Shown here piece by piece: positions 9,958-18,522 of a DNA stretch of 32,178 nucleotides. The notes below the pieces were generated by a model, which had not been told where the DNA came from, did no database searches, and saw only the letters and a program-made list of their open reading frames with translations. A program made the position numbers and the translations under genes. Numbering within the stretch: the first letter of the stretch is position 1; each line of letters begins with the position of its first letter. Source of the DNA: an uncultured bacterium (GTDB lineage: Bacteria > Planctomycetota > UBA1135 > GCA-002686595); the NCBI GenBank assembly GCA_937905825.1, contig CALCXM010000176.1, positions 1 through 32,178 of the forward strand. The letters are read 5' to 3'.

Positions 9958-12222
9958 GTGAAGACTCGACCGGACGGACGCTGGTGGGCCCTCTTGGCTC
10001 TGTTGATGCTCGTGGCCCACGCATCCTCCTTCGGCGTTGGCCCCGTTGGAGAGGACTTCTCGATTCTCGCGGACATCTCGCGGGCCGTGGCTCCCGGGGA
10101 TGGCGGGTCCCTGGTCTGGAGCAGCGACCTTTTCTACGAGCTCGCGGGCAGCGCCGGCCGTCCCCTGGCCGCGCTTTCCTTGGGACTCACCTGCTGGCTG
10201 TGGACCGCGGACGGACATTGGACGCCCTTCGCGCTCGCGCTGCTGCGCTTTGAAAACATCGCGCTGCTGGCCGGGGGGGCCTGGGCCCTGGCGAGTTTCC
10301 TGCGACGTTTGGTGTCCCCTTGGGGCGGCAGTGAACAGGCGAACGCCGCGGGCCAGGCGGCCATGATGCTGCTGCTCGTGCATCCTTTGGCCGTCACCAC
10401 TGTGGCCGGTCCAACGGCTCGTGGGGATCTGATCGGTGCGCTCTTCGCCCTGGCGGCAGGGGCGGCCTTCTTGCGCGGACGTCAGGAACACAGCAAGGGC
10501 TTTGTGCTGTTGGCGGCGCCCCTCGTGTTCTTGGCGACCTTGGCTTCTGAGATCGGATTCCTGATGCCCTTGGCCTTGGGGGCTGCGGAGTACATCTCGT
10601 CCCGGCGTTACCGTTCGATGCGCGTTCGCGTCCGCACGGGCTTGACCACGCTGATCTGCTTCGGTGCTTGCGCGGGGCTCGACGTGGCCATGCGTTTGGC
10701 CCTGCGGGTCGACCCCTGGCCGCGCTGGATCGAGGAGTCCCTCGGCAGCTTGACGACCTTCGGGGACTTCTGGGTCTCGCTCTTGAGTGGACTGACCAAG
10801 CTGGGCGTGCTGATCCTGCCCGTCAACGGAGAGAACGCTGGCGGCATGGGCTTCGTCCTGGCGGCCTTCCTGCTCGTGATCGTGATTCAACCGGCCCTGC
10901 ACGCGGGCAAGGCTGCGCCACGCTATTGGATCTCCATCCTATGCGCGTGGCTCGCGAGCATCCTGTTGGCGGAAGCGGTGCGCGCGGGTTTGCGCGTGGG
11001 CCCCAATGACTTCAGCGACGTGGCCGGGCTGTTTCCCGCGGTGATCGTGATGACCATGGGCTTGGCCCTGGCTTCGACCGCGGTTTCCGGCGGGCGGCGC
11101 GTCGCGATCCCGATCATCGTTGCCTGTTTGCTGTGCACCCTCGCGCGCAACAACGCGCGCGGTTGGCGGCAGGCGGCCAAGGACGCGGCTGGACTCACCG
11201 AAGAGATGTTGCCGATCGTGCTCGCGCAAGATGCCCCGCACACCTTCCTGGTGGTGGACGCCCCCGACATGGTGGACCTCTTCGCCGCTTGCCCCGCAGA
11301 CATGACGCGCCTGTTTGAGCGGGCGATCACCGGACAGACCTTGACCCATGCGCCCACCCAAGTGCGCCCGCTCTCGCGCGATGCTCTGATGAGCTTTGCA
11401 CGACTCAGCGAGTTTGATGAGTTGCGCGAAGGCCAAGCCCTCGTGGTTTTCCCTTTGGACTACGTGCAGCCCTGGGCCCAGCGCCGTTGGGTCGCGCAAG
11501 CCCTTTCCCCAGGGGGCACCAGCCATCGCGCCCAACGCTGGAATCACTACGCACCCGGCGCAGGCCCCGAACAACACAACTTGAGCGCGAGCCATTGGGC
11601 GGAAGAGAACGGGATGCCCCTGGCCTTCGCGGATCCCTCGGGCATCGAATGCCTCACGGTTCAAGCACCGGCGATGCTGGCGGGCGAGGACATGTCCACC
11701 CACGAGCGGACCCTGGCCGCACCGGAGATTTATTGGCGTGCACAAGGCGGCACGGTTCACGGTGGCGTGTTGCACGGGGTGTGGTTGAGTGACGCAGACC
11801 ACCGCATGGCGGTCTTCGATCCGGGTCAAGACTTGCCATGGTTGCTTGGCAATCGGGTGGACAGTCTCTTGTTGATGGGGGAACTCGCCCAAGCGCAGGG
11901 AGCCGAACTGTGGCCGAGTCCGCCACAGATCGTCGAGATGCTGGAGCCCGCCATCGACGATGACGATTGGCACCTCGGACGACCTGCTGTCCGCTTGAAG
12001 TTCGGGGCCGGCCTGCTAGAGAGCTGGCGCCTGACGCTCTTCGACTTGGTGACCTGGGAGTACGAAGTGATCGAGTGCGTGCTCGACGGCCGTGGGGATC
12101 TGATGGCTCCGGACGCGGAAGAGATCAGCCAGGGCTTGCGCTTCGAGCCGGGTAGCTTGGCTTGGACCGTGGAACGCCGGGTGGGGGATGTGGTCATCGA
12201 ACGGGGGACGGGTCGGCTCTAG
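9958..12222 (+). CDS. Polytopic membrane protein with GT-C-like N-terminal half
   Basis: About 754 residues from a GTG at 9958. The N-terminal 420 residues hold some ten hydrophobic helices. Between them come FGVGPVGEDFSILADISRA, AGRPLAALSLGLTCWLW, and LLLVHPLAVTTVAGPTARGD followed by LIGALFALAAGAAFLRG. The order of an aspartate-containing first loop, an R-P-L-x-x-L-S helix start and an HP...A-R-D helix recalls the TMTC/PMT-like membrane proteins of the GT-C superfamily. The C-terminal 300 residues are soluble and unrecognised. An ATG at 9859 is in frame, but the extra residues read like non-coding DNA. No ribosome site precedes either start. The gene is divergent from another GT-C-like gene, which hints at a shared envelope-sugar role. 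The coding call is firm and the function is not. Confidence 0.75.
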   Translation: MKTRPDGRWWALLALLMLVAHASSFGVGPVGEDFSILADISRAVAPGDGGSLVWSSDLFYELAGSAGRPLAALSLGLTCWLWTADGHWTPFALALLRFENIALLAGGAWALASFLRRLVSPWGGSEQANAAGQAAMMLLLVHPLAVTTVAGPTARGDLIGALFALAAGAAFLRGRQEHSKGFVLLAAPLVFLATLASEIGFLMPLALGAAEYISSRRYRSMRVRVRTGLTTLICFGACAGLDVAMRLALRVDPWPRWIEESLGSLTTFGDFWVSLLSGLTKLGVLILPVNGENAGGMGFVLAAFLLVIVIQPALHAGKAAPRYWISILCAWLASILLAEAVRAGLRVGPNDFSDVAGLFPAVIVMTMGLALASTAVSGGRRVAIPIIVACLLCTLARNNARGWRQAAKDAAGLTEEMLPIVLAQDAPHTFLVVDAPDMVDLFAACPADMTRLFERAITGQTLTHAPTQVRPLSRDALMSFARLSEFDELREGQALVVFPLDYVQPWAQRRWVAQALSPGGTSHRAQRWNHYAPGAGPEQHNLSASHWAEENGMPLAFADPSGIECLTVQAPAMLAGEDMSTHERTLAAPEIYWRAQGGTVHGGVLHGVWLSDADHRMAVFDPGQDLPWLLGNRVDSLLLMGELAQAQGAELWPSPPQIVEMLEPAIDDDDWHLGRPAVRLKFGAGLLESWRLTLFDLVTWEYEVIECVLDGRGDLMAPDAEEISQGLRFEPGSLAWTVERRVGDVVIERGTGRL

Positions 12223-12247
12223 GCCGGGTAAGGCAGTGTCCTCTCTC

Positions 12248-12267
12248 GCGGCGCGGAGCCGCGCCGC
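12248..12267 (+). terminator. GC-rich hairpin after the membrane-protein gene
   Basis: GCGGCGCGG pairs with CCGCGCCGC around two central bases, 25 nt after the stop at 12222. There is no T-tract, so it may terminate poorly or act only as a 3' stabilising stem. It lies just before the queF promoter. Confidence 0.45.
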
Positions 12268-12274
12268 TAGTCCC

Positions 12275-12303
12275 TTGTCACTCCCCGCGGGGGCTCGTAC
12301 CGT
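12275..12303 (+). promoter_or_regulatory. Promoter for queF: TTGTCA, 17 bp, TACCGT
   Basis: The -35 TTGTCA (12275-12280) and -10 TACCGT (12298-12303) have the ideal 17-bp spacing of a housekeeping sigma-70 promoter. A start near 12310 would leave a leader of about 30 nt without a Shine-Dalgarno site. The position, in a short spacer after a hairpin, supports the call. Confidence 0.6.
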
Positions 12304-12341
12304 GGCCGCCCAAATTCTCCCCTTCCCACCCAAGCGTTCTC

Positions 12342-12695
12342 ATGTCCACTGTCCCTAGCCGCGAACTCGAATCCTTCCCGAATCCTCGTCCGGATCGTCC
12401 CTACGAAATCCGCTTCGAGTGTCCGGAGTTCACGTGCGTTTGCCCGAAAACCGGTCAGCCGGATTTCGCGACGATTCGCATTCGCTACACCCCGGCGGAG
12501 ACTTGCGTCGAGCTCAAGAGCCTCAAGCTGTACCTCTGGTCTTACCGGGACGAGGGCGCTTTCCACGAAGCGGTCACCAACCAAATCCTCGACGACCTGG
12601 TGGCCCTGCTCGCTCCGCGCAAGATCACGGTCGAGGGGGATTTCATGGTTCGTGGGGGGATTCACACGGTTGTGGAGGTTTCCCACTCGAGTTGA
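12342..12695 (+). CDS. queF: NADPH-dependent 7-cyano-7-deazaguanine reductase QueF
   Basis: 117 residues, the size of the short (type I, YkvM-like) form. It reduces the nitrile preQ0 to the amine preQ1 with two NADPH in queuosine tRNA modification, in the cytoplasm. Every known active-site residue is in place at a constant offset from the B. subtilis numbering: the nucleophile C34 and acid D41 in CVCPKTGQPDFA, E57 in the family motif ELKSLKLYLWSYRDE, and H75-E76. The frame is open upstream of 12342, but that part lies within the preceding gene and its hairpin; the ATG at 12342 gives the canonical N-terminus. No other queuosine gene is in the window, and the gene is flanked by spacers and has its own promoter. 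Confidence 0.97.
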   Translation: MSTVPSRELESFPNPRPDRPYEIRFECPEFTCVCPKTGQPDFATIRIRYTPAETCVELKSLKLYLWSYRDEGAFHEAVTNQILDDLVALLAPRKITVEGDFMVRGGIHTVVEVSHSS

Positions 12696-12913
12696 GTCGG
12701 GATTCAATTTGCTTTGCGAGTGGGAGAGTTTGCAGAGCACAAAAGTGGAAAGCGTGACCCCGATCGGCGGGGACCCTCCCGATGCCGGGAGAAGCCGGAG
12801 ATTTGCAGGTGAGGTGATCAAGCTGCCAAGGGGCCGGGTCGATGTGAAAGAGTGCCAGGGCCTCCCTGGCCCCACATTCCGATCCGTCCATTCCCTGGCA
12901 GCCCTTCGCTACC

Positions 12914-14164
12914 ATGCCCGAACCTAAGACCGCCGCGCCCCAGCACGAGCTTTCAGAGTCCGCCCAAATCGCGGCTTTGAAAGACAAGTTGGAATGCGCC
13001 AACCGCTCCCGCCATGAGTTCTTGATCGGAATGAACCACCGCTTTCGAACGCCCTTGAGTGGCGTTCTCGGAATGCTGGAACTCTTGGCCGCCTCGAAGC
13101 TCGACGAGGAACAATCGAGCCGCGTGGCCACGGCGATGAGTTCGGGGCGTGCTGTGATGCGCGTCTTCGACGAACTGCTCGACTACTGCCGAGCCGAGGC
13201 CGGTGAGTTGGTGCTCACTTGTGAGACCTTCTCCCCGGAGAATCAAATCGACAGCTTGCTCGCCGAGTTTCAAAACGAGGCGGACGAAAAGGGAGTCGAA
13301 CTGAGCCACGCTCAGAGTCCCGAGGCCCCGCTCTCCATTCAAGGGGACTCGAAACGCCTCTTCCAAATCCTGCACGAGCTGATCGAGAACGCTCTGCGCT
13401 ACACAACGGACGGGGAAGTCGAAGTGGGCATGCGGCCCCTGGATGCCGACGGCGGCGAACCGAAGTTGTTGTATTGGGTCAAGGACACTGGCTGTGGGTT
13501 GACGGAGGATCAACTGATGCGAGTCTTCGAACTGGACATGGGCGTCGGAGCCGAGTCCGGCATTCGTATCGGCTTGCCCGCCGTGCGTCACATTTTGGAT
13601 GCCATGGGCGGCGCGATCGACATCGATAGCGAGCCTGGCGAGGGCACCACCGTGCGCTTCTCGATTCCGACGGATCCCAACTGGAAGGCGACAGCCGTGA
13701 GCAGCACGCACCTGGTGCCCGCCGCCGGTCGTCCCCCGAAAGAGGCCCGTCGAGCCGCTCGTGTCTTGGTCGTGGAAGACGACCTGGTCAACCAACGGGT
13801 GACCCTCGGCTACCTGAAGTTGGTGGGCTACGAAGGAACCGTGGTCGATTCCGGGGAAGGAGCCATCCGAGCCCTTGCAACCCAGGAGTACGACCTGGTG
13901 CTGATGGACATGATGATGCCTGGCATGAGCGGCATCGAGACGACCGTCGCGATCCGCAAAGGCCACGGGGCTGTGCTGAACACGAACATCCCGATCATCG
14001 CCTTGACCGCTGAAGTCAGCGTGCAAGCGCGCCGCGAGTGCTTGAATTCAGGAATGAACGACTACCTGACCAAGCCGATTCGCAAGAAGGAAATCGACCC
14101 GGTGATCCGGGCCTGGCTGCCGCCGCATCTGCGTCCGGCGCGCAAGGTGAATAGAGCAGGTTAG
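12914..14164 (+). CDS. Soluble hybrid histidine kinase with C-terminal receiver domain
   Basis: 416 residues and no membrane segment. After 30 residues of likely coiled coil comes the HisKA box FLIGMNHRFRTPLSGVLGML with the phospho-acceptor His42. The HATPase domain follows: N-box HELIENALRYT, G1 box VKDTGCGLTEDQL, and a G2 box GIRIGLPAVRHILDAMGG where the middle glycine of the usual GxGxGL is arginine. Residues 280-405 form a receiver domain: VLVVEDD acidic pair, phospho-acceptor D332 in LVLMDMMMPGMSG, IIALTAE threonine, and DYLTKP lysine. There is no sensor domain, so the input must come from a partner. No response regulator or sensor gene is adjacent. The ATG at 12914 lacks a ribosome site. 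The 218-bp spacer before it shows nothing recognisable. Confidence 0.92.
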   Translation: MPEPKTAAPQHELSESAQIAALKDKLECANRSRHEFLIGMNHRFRTPLSGVLGMLELLAASKLDEEQSSRVATAMSSGRAVMRVFDELLDYCRAEAGELVLTCETFSPENQIDSLLAEFQNEADEKGVELSHAQSPEAPLSIQGDSKRLFQILHELIENALRYTTDGEVEVGMRPLDADGGEPKLLYWVKDTGCGLTEDQLMRVFELDMGVGAESGIRIGLPAVRHILDAMGGAIDIDSEPGEGTTVRFSIPTDPNWKATAVSSTHLVPAAGRPPKEARRAARVLVVEDDLVNQRVTLGYLKLVGYEGTVVDSGEGAIRALATQEYDLVLMDMMMPGMSGIETTVAIRKGHGAVLNTNIPIIALTAEVSVQARRECLNSGMNDYLTKPIRKKEIDPVIRAWLPPHLRPARKVNRAG

Positions 14165-14434
14165 TTCGTTCTCTTCCTACGTCGAACCGGCCGCGCTAAG
14201 CACGAGGTCTCTGGACCCACCCACGCCCAGCGCGCGGTCAAGCGCGCGAGCCCTTGCGCTCACCCCTTGAAGCGGATCCCTGGGATTCGACGAGCAGGAC
14301 CTCTCCAACCGATTGCGGCGCGCAGGTCCGCTTCCTTTGTCGGGAACCGTGCGTAAGACCCGGGGAAGAGGGGGGCCAGAGCAGGGCGCGGGGGTTAGTG
14401 TTGGAGGGACGTCCCCCCGCCTTCCCTGCCGCCC

Positions 14435-16294
14435 ATGATCCTCCCTCTGCTGTTCCTCGTTTGTTTCGGGCCCCTTCAAGAGCCAGAGCCCACGCAACGC
14501 GAACCCCTCGGGCGCCACCTGCGTCAACTCGAAAACCTGCCCCAAGCGAGCGGGCTGGCGATGGATGACGAGGGTCGGGTGTGGGCCTTGGAACGCAACA
14601 GCGGGCGACTCTGGCGCATTGAGCCGGAGGGTCAACGAACCCTGCTGAACGGGGAACTGGGTCGTCCCACGGACGTGGAACGGGGAGCGAATGGCGAGCT
14701 CTTCGTGACCGACGCTGAGTCCTCCTGCGTGCTGCGCCTGGATGCCGCCGGAAAGATCTTGGCGCGCAAGGCCGTGACCGGCAGCCAGCTTTCCGGACTC
14801 GCCTGGACCCCCGAACGCATCTACGTGACCCTGGCCAGCAGCCATCGAGTGCAGGTTCTCGACGCAGACGGCGAGCCGCTTTTCAGCTTTGGCAGCCACG
14901 GCTCCGACCCGGGGCAGATGATTGCGCCGAGTGACGTGGCCGTCGCGCAAAACGGCACGATCTTCGTTGCGGACTCCGGCAACAGCCGCGTTCAAGCCTT
15001 CGACAAGCAGGGCAAGTTCCTGCATGAGTTCGGCGACTGGGGCCCCTTCCCCGGGTTGTTCTTTCAGCCCAGTGGAATTGAAGTGCGCGGTGAAGAAGTC
15101 TACGTCGCCGACTTTGGCAATCACCGCGTGCAGGTCTTCGACTTGAAGGGCAACTTGGTGGACCGCTTTGGCTTGCATGCGATTCGACCGCGGGAAGGCA
15201 AGGGCTACATTCACTACCCGACCTCCTTGAGCCTGTCTCCATCGGGTGAGTTCGCCGCGGTCGCGGAACCCTGGGTGGATCGTGTTCAGGTCTTTTGTCG
15301 TACGGGCGGTGTGGCGGAGGACGCGGTCAGGCGCCAGGCCATGCAACTCGCCAAGCCTTCCGCGCACTACGGAATGGACTTCGCCTGCGATGGCAAGTTC
15401 CTGTTCATCTCCGAACCGGAGAGCCATTCGGTGGTGGTCTTTGAGAACAGCGGGGACGATCCCCGGCGCATCTCGCGGCTTGGTGGCCTCGGTCGCAAGA
15501 CCGGTTTGCTGACGGGGGTGGGGGGCTTGCACTACGACGCTAGCAAGCACGAACTGTGGGTCGCGGACCCGATTCTGCGGCGCATCTCCTTGTACCGCAT
15601 GCCCGGCATCGAACAAGCCGAGGTGGGCTTCGACGCGCTCTTGCCGCGCTTCGTGAAGTCCGTGGATCTGGCGAAGCTGCACGAACTCGAATTGAAGCGC
15701 TGGCTGCCCACCGTGCCGGAAGTGATCGCGATCGAGAAGGACGCCGCTGGACGGCTCTACTTGCTGGACGCGGCGAACGCCTGCGTGATCGTGCTGGCCC
15801 CCGAGTTGGAAAGCATCGAAAGCATCGGGCGGGGCACGCTTCAAAGGCCCACGTCCCTGGCTGTCGCCGCCGACGGGCAGACGCTCTACGTGGCCGACGC
15901 GGGCGGACACGTTTGGGCCTTCCACGGAGCGAAGCGTCAGCCCGAGTCCATCGCGCAGGGCTTCACACCCCACGGCTTGGCCCTCGATGAAGAGCGCCAA
16001 TTCCTCTTCGCAACGGATCCGGTGCAGCACCGCATCTGGCGCTTCGGACTGGCGGACAAGGAAACCATCAGTTGGGGTGGCCCGGGCCTGGCCCGCAACC
16101 AGTTCTACAAACCGCGCGGCATCACCTTGGATCATCGCGGTCAATTGGTCGTGCTCGATCACGGCAACCACCGCTTGGTGCGCATGACCGTCGATGGCGA
16201 CTACCTGGCGACAGCCGGTCCGCGGCTCTACACACGGCTCTTGCGCTATCCGCACTTGACGGACAAAGAAGGCGCACAGGAGGAAGGCGAATGA
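14435..16294 (+). CDS. Exported NHL-repeat beta-propeller protein
   Basis: 619 residues with a short N-terminal signal (MILPLLFLVCFGPLQ). NHL-type blades repeat along the protein, clearest at about 177-200 (VADSGNSRVQAFDKQGKFLH), 224-247 (VADFGNHRVQVFDLKGNLVD) and 571-594 (VVLDHGNHRLVRMTVDGDYL), with weaker blades between. Such propellers bind ligands or partner proteins at the cell surface or in the periplasm; no catalytic residues are apparent. Its stop overlaps the next start in an ATGA, and AGGAGG inside its 3' end serves the next gene, so it leads an operon with the YtkA-like and MauG-like genes. The 270-bp spacer before it holds no recognisable gene. The start ATG follows a C-rich leader without a ribosome site. 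Confidence 0.88.
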   Translation: MILPLLFLVCFGPLQEPEPTQREPLGRHLRQLENLPQASGLAMDDEGRVWALERNSGRLWRIEPEGQRTLLNGELGRPTDVERGANGELFVTDAESSCVLRLDAAGKILARKAVTGSQLSGLAWTPERIYVTLASSHRVQVLDADGEPLFSFGSHGSDPGQMIAPSDVAVAQNGTIFVADSGNSRVQAFDKQGKFLHEFGDWGPFPGLFFQPSGIEVRGEEVYVADFGNHRVQVFDLKGNLVDRFGLHAIRPREGKGYIHYPTSLSLSPSGEFAAVAEPWVDRVQVFCRTGGVAEDAVRRQAMQLAKPSAHYGMDFACDGKFLFISEPESHSVVVFENSGDDPRRISRLGGLGRKTGLLTGVGGLHYDASKHELWVADPILRRISLYRMPGIEQAEVGFDALLPRFVKSVDLAKLHELELKRWLPTVPEVIAIEKDAAGRLYLLDAANACVIVLAPELESIESIGRGTLQRPTSLAVAADGQTLYVADAGGHVWAFHGAKRQPESIAQGFTPHGLALDEERQFLFATDPVQHRIWRFGLADKETISWGGPGLARNQFYKPRGITLDHRGQLVVLDHGNHRLVRMTVDGDYLATAGPRLYTRLLRYPHLTDKEGAQEEGE

Positions 16295-16788
16295 TGTCCC
16301 TCAGAAAAGGATTGCTTTGGTTTCCGTGGATGGTGGGCGTGTTCGCGCTCTCCATCTTGGCTCGTTCGAGCGCCATGGCCCGATCCACGGCCCAGCCGAA
16401 TCCGCAACAGGTGGGGGAACAAGAGCAAGCACTCGAACAGGAAGACGTGACCAGCGTCGGGCCCGCGGACCTGGTTTCCAACGATGGCACCTACCGCGTG
16501 CACTGGACCCATCCCGACGGAGAGTTGGAGTTTGGCGAGCGCTTCAAGATGATCGTGAGCGTCGAGCGCAGCGACGGAGAACCGCTCCAGTCGCAGTTAT
16601 CGGTCGATTCACGCATGCCCGAGCATGGCCACGGCATGAAGCGCGAAGTGCGCATCGTCGAACTCGAGCCCGGTCGCTACGAAGTCTCCGGCATGCTGTT
16701 TCACATGCCCGGCTACTGGGAGATCTACTTTGATCTGACCCGTGGCGCGGTGACGGAGCGCACGCAGGTTTCCGTGGACTTGTACTGA
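16291..16788 (+). CDS. YtkA/FixH-like exported protein
   Basis: 165 residues from the ATG at 16291, which overlaps the preceding TGA and has a textbook AGGAGG seven bases upstream; a second ATG follows at once. The N-terminal hydrophobic stretch (FPWMVGVFALSILA) is a signal anchor. The domain at about 60-165 contains RMPEHGHGMKREV and ELEPGRYEVSGMLFHMPGYW, then EIYFDLTRG. The pattern of MPxHGHGM followed by GxYxVxGxxFxMxGxWE is the YtkA-like/FixH core, an immunoglobulin-like fold found near copper and cytochrome genes. The His and Met residues could bind copper, but that is inference. It sits between the propeller and the di-heme gene, 5 nt before the latter. Confidence 0.85.
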   Translation: MMSLRKGLLWFPWMVGVFALSILARSSAMARSTAQPNPQQVGEQEQALEQEDVTSVGPADLVSNDGTYRVHWTHPDGELEFGERFKMIVSVERSDGEPLQSQLSVDSRMPEHGHGMKREVRIVELEPGRYEVSGMLFHMPGYWEIYFDLTRGAVTERTQVSVDLY

Positions 16789-16793
16789 GTTCG

Positions 16794-18287
16794 ATGGTCT
16801 TGCTCCCTATGCTTGTGGCGTCGAGGCGCTTGCTGTTGCTGTCCGGCTCCATGCTGTTGGCATTGGGCTTGCGGTTGTTGGTCTCGAGCCCGGGCTTGGG
16901 CGGGACTCAAGCGTTGCCCGCTTCTGAGCAGACCTCAAACGCCGAGCAGACTTCAAACGCTGAGCAGTCCTCAAACGCTGAGTTGAGCTTCAGCCCCGCG
17001 GAACTGCGCCGCATCGCCAAGCTCTCGCCCTTGCCCCCTGCGCCCCTCGACACAACCAATCGCTTCGACGGCAACCCGCGCGCCGAACGACTCGGCCACC
17101 GGTTGTTTTGGGACACGCGCTTCTCGTCCAACGGGGAGGTCGCCTGCGCGACTTGCCACGACCCGCAAAAAGAGTTCAGCGACGGCTTGCCCGTTGGAGA
17201 AGCGATCGGAACCGGAACGCGACGCACACCTTCCCTTTGGAATGTGAGCCAAGGGGATTGGTTCTTTCACGACGGCCGCGCGGACAGCCTCTGGGCGCAG
17301 GCTTTGCAACCCATGGAGAATCCCATCGAGATGGGCAGCGATCGCCTCGCTGTGTTGCATGTGATCGCGGGGGACGCGAGCCTGCGGCAAGCCTTCGAAG
17401 CGCTCGCGGGCCCTCTGCCCGAGCTCTCCGAAGGGCAGCGCTTTCCAGCGCATGCTCGGCCGGATCCCTTGGAACCGCAAAGCGCACATCATCGCGCTTG
17501 GGTGGGCATGAGCGAGGCGGATCGATTCGCCGTCAACCGGCGCTTCAGTGACGTCGGGAAGTTGATCGCCGCCTTTGAGCGCAATTTGGTCAAGACCAAC
17601 TCGCCCTTCGATCGCTTCGCGGCGAGTTTGCAGGGCCGTTCGAATGACACGTTGAGTGACGCGCCGAACAACCCCCCGAAGGACGCTCCGCAAGAGACAA
17701 CCGAGCAGTCCCTGCAGGTTCAGCCATCAACCGAGTACCCACCCAGCGCCCAACGGGGTTTGCGGTTGTTCCTCGGCAAGGGCCGTTGCCATCTGTGCCA
17801 CAACGGTCCCAACTTGTCCGACGGTGAGTTCCACGCTCTCGGACTCGGCCCACGGGGCGGGGGCATGCCCACGGACCCCGGGCGTTACGGGGGCTTGCCA
17901 CCGTTGGAAGTCTCCGAGTTCCGTGCGAACGGGGCCTTCAGTGACGATCCCGAGGGAGACCGTTCCCAACTCGCCACGGGCCTCAGCCGGGACCCGGCCA
18001 ATTGGGGAGAATTCAAGACGCCGAGCCTGCGCAACGTGCTGAACCGCGGGCCCTACATGCACGCCGGCCAAATGGAATCCCTCGGGGACGTCCTGCGTTT
18101 CTACTCGACGCTCGAGGGCGCCGCGCCCTTGCACCAGCACCAGGAGCAGGTGCTCGTGGCCCGCGAATTCAGCGACGCCGAGATGGCGGATTTGGAGGCG
18201 TTCTTGGGGAGCTTGGAAGGGGTGCCGCTGGAGGGCTATTGGGGTGCGCCTCCAGAATCTCCCCGACCCCCCGATGCGCCCCGCTAG
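16794..18287 (+). CDS. Di-heme cytochrome c peroxidase / MauG family protein
   Basis: 497 residues. Residues 1-40 are a hydrophobic export signal, followed by a Ser/Asn/Glu-rich linker with three six-residue repeats. The two c-type heme sites are C118-A-T-C-H122 in VACATCHDPQKEFSDG and C332-H-L-C-H336 in GRCHLCHNGPNLSDGEFH. Further family features are TRRTPSLWNVS, FFHDGRADSLWAQALQPMEN, FERNLVKTNSPFDRF and KTPSLRNVLNRGPYMHAGQM. The family reduces hydrogen peroxide or oxidises protein side chains (MauG), in the periplasm. A proline-rich insert at about 285-320 precedes the second heme. The start lies 5 nt after the YtkA-like gene, so it is the last gene of the operon. Whether it is a peroxidase or a protein-modifying enzyme cannot be decided. 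Confidence 0.93.
   Translation: MVLLPMLVASRRLLLLSGSMLLALGLRLLVSSPGLGGTQALPASEQTSNAEQTSNAEQSSNAELSFSPAELRRIAKLSPLPPAPLDTTNRFDGNPRAERLGHRLFWDTRFSSNGEVACATCHDPQKEFSDGLPVGEAIGTGTRRTPSLWNVSQGDWFFHDGRADSLWAQALQPMENPIEMGSDRLAVLHVIAGDASLRQAFEALAGPLPELSEGQRFPAHARPDPLEPQSAHHRAWVGMSEADRFAVNRRFSDVGKLIAAFERNLVKTNSPFDRFAASLQGRSNDTLSDAPNNPPKDAPQETTEQSLQVQPSTEYPPSAQRGLRLFLGKGRCHLCHNGPNLSDGEFHALGLGPRGGGMPTDPGRYGGLPPLEVSEFRANGAFSDDPEGDRSQLATGLSRDPANWGEFKTPSLRNVLNRGPYMHAGQMESLGDVLRFYSTLEGAAPLHQHQEQVLVAREFSDAEMADLEAFLGSLEGVPLEGYWGAPPESPRPPDAPR
16926..16979 (+). repeat. Three tandem 18-bp units inside the MauG-like gene
   Basis: Units at 16926, 16944 and 16962 each encode EQTSNA or EQSSNA, with one or two silent or conservative changes between copies. 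They extend the linker between the signal and the heme domains in frame. The copies have diverged, so this is not a fresh slippage event. Confidence 0.8.
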
Positions 18288-18315
18288 CCTGCTGGCTAGA
18301 TACCGAGCATCGGGC

Positions 18316-18368
18316 CCAGGTCAAGGAGTGACCCGTTCCCAATGGCTGGATGCCATTGGGGACCTTGG
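18316..18368 (+). other. Stem-loop cluster with alternative pairings after the MauG-like gene
   Basis: CCCAATGGC (18338-18346) pairs perfectly with GCCATTGGG (18352-18360) around a five-base loop. Upstream, GGTCA (18319) can pair with TGACC (18329) around an AGGAG loop. The same GGTC can instead pair with GACC (18361), enclosing the long hairpin, with CCA/TGG extending it past a one-base bulge. The element begins 29 nt after the gene's stop. It may be the operon's 3' end structure or a small RNA; no T-tract follows. Confidence 0.45.
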
Positions 18369-18522
18369 CAGGACGCAGAGATGGGTTCGGGGATCGGTGT
18401 CTCGCGGGTCGCCCCTTGTCGGCCAGACCTCTAGCCCCGTCGCCAGGGGACCCGCTCGAAGGCCAACCGAGAGCCGGCGGCCCCGCTGAACTCCATCCCC
18501 AGCCGCCGATCGCCGCTCCGAC

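Noticed and set aside
12910..12915. TACCAT as a -10 element for the hybrid kinase gene
   Set aside because: It overlaps the ATG itself, so a transcript starting from it would lack the start codon.
14177..16255. 692-codon minus-strand frame
   Set aside because: It is the antisense shadow of the NHL-repeat gene, created by high GC and biased third positions.
16926..16979. A CRISPR-like array
   Set aside because: The three 18-bp units are directly adjacent, in frame within a coding linker, and have no spacers.
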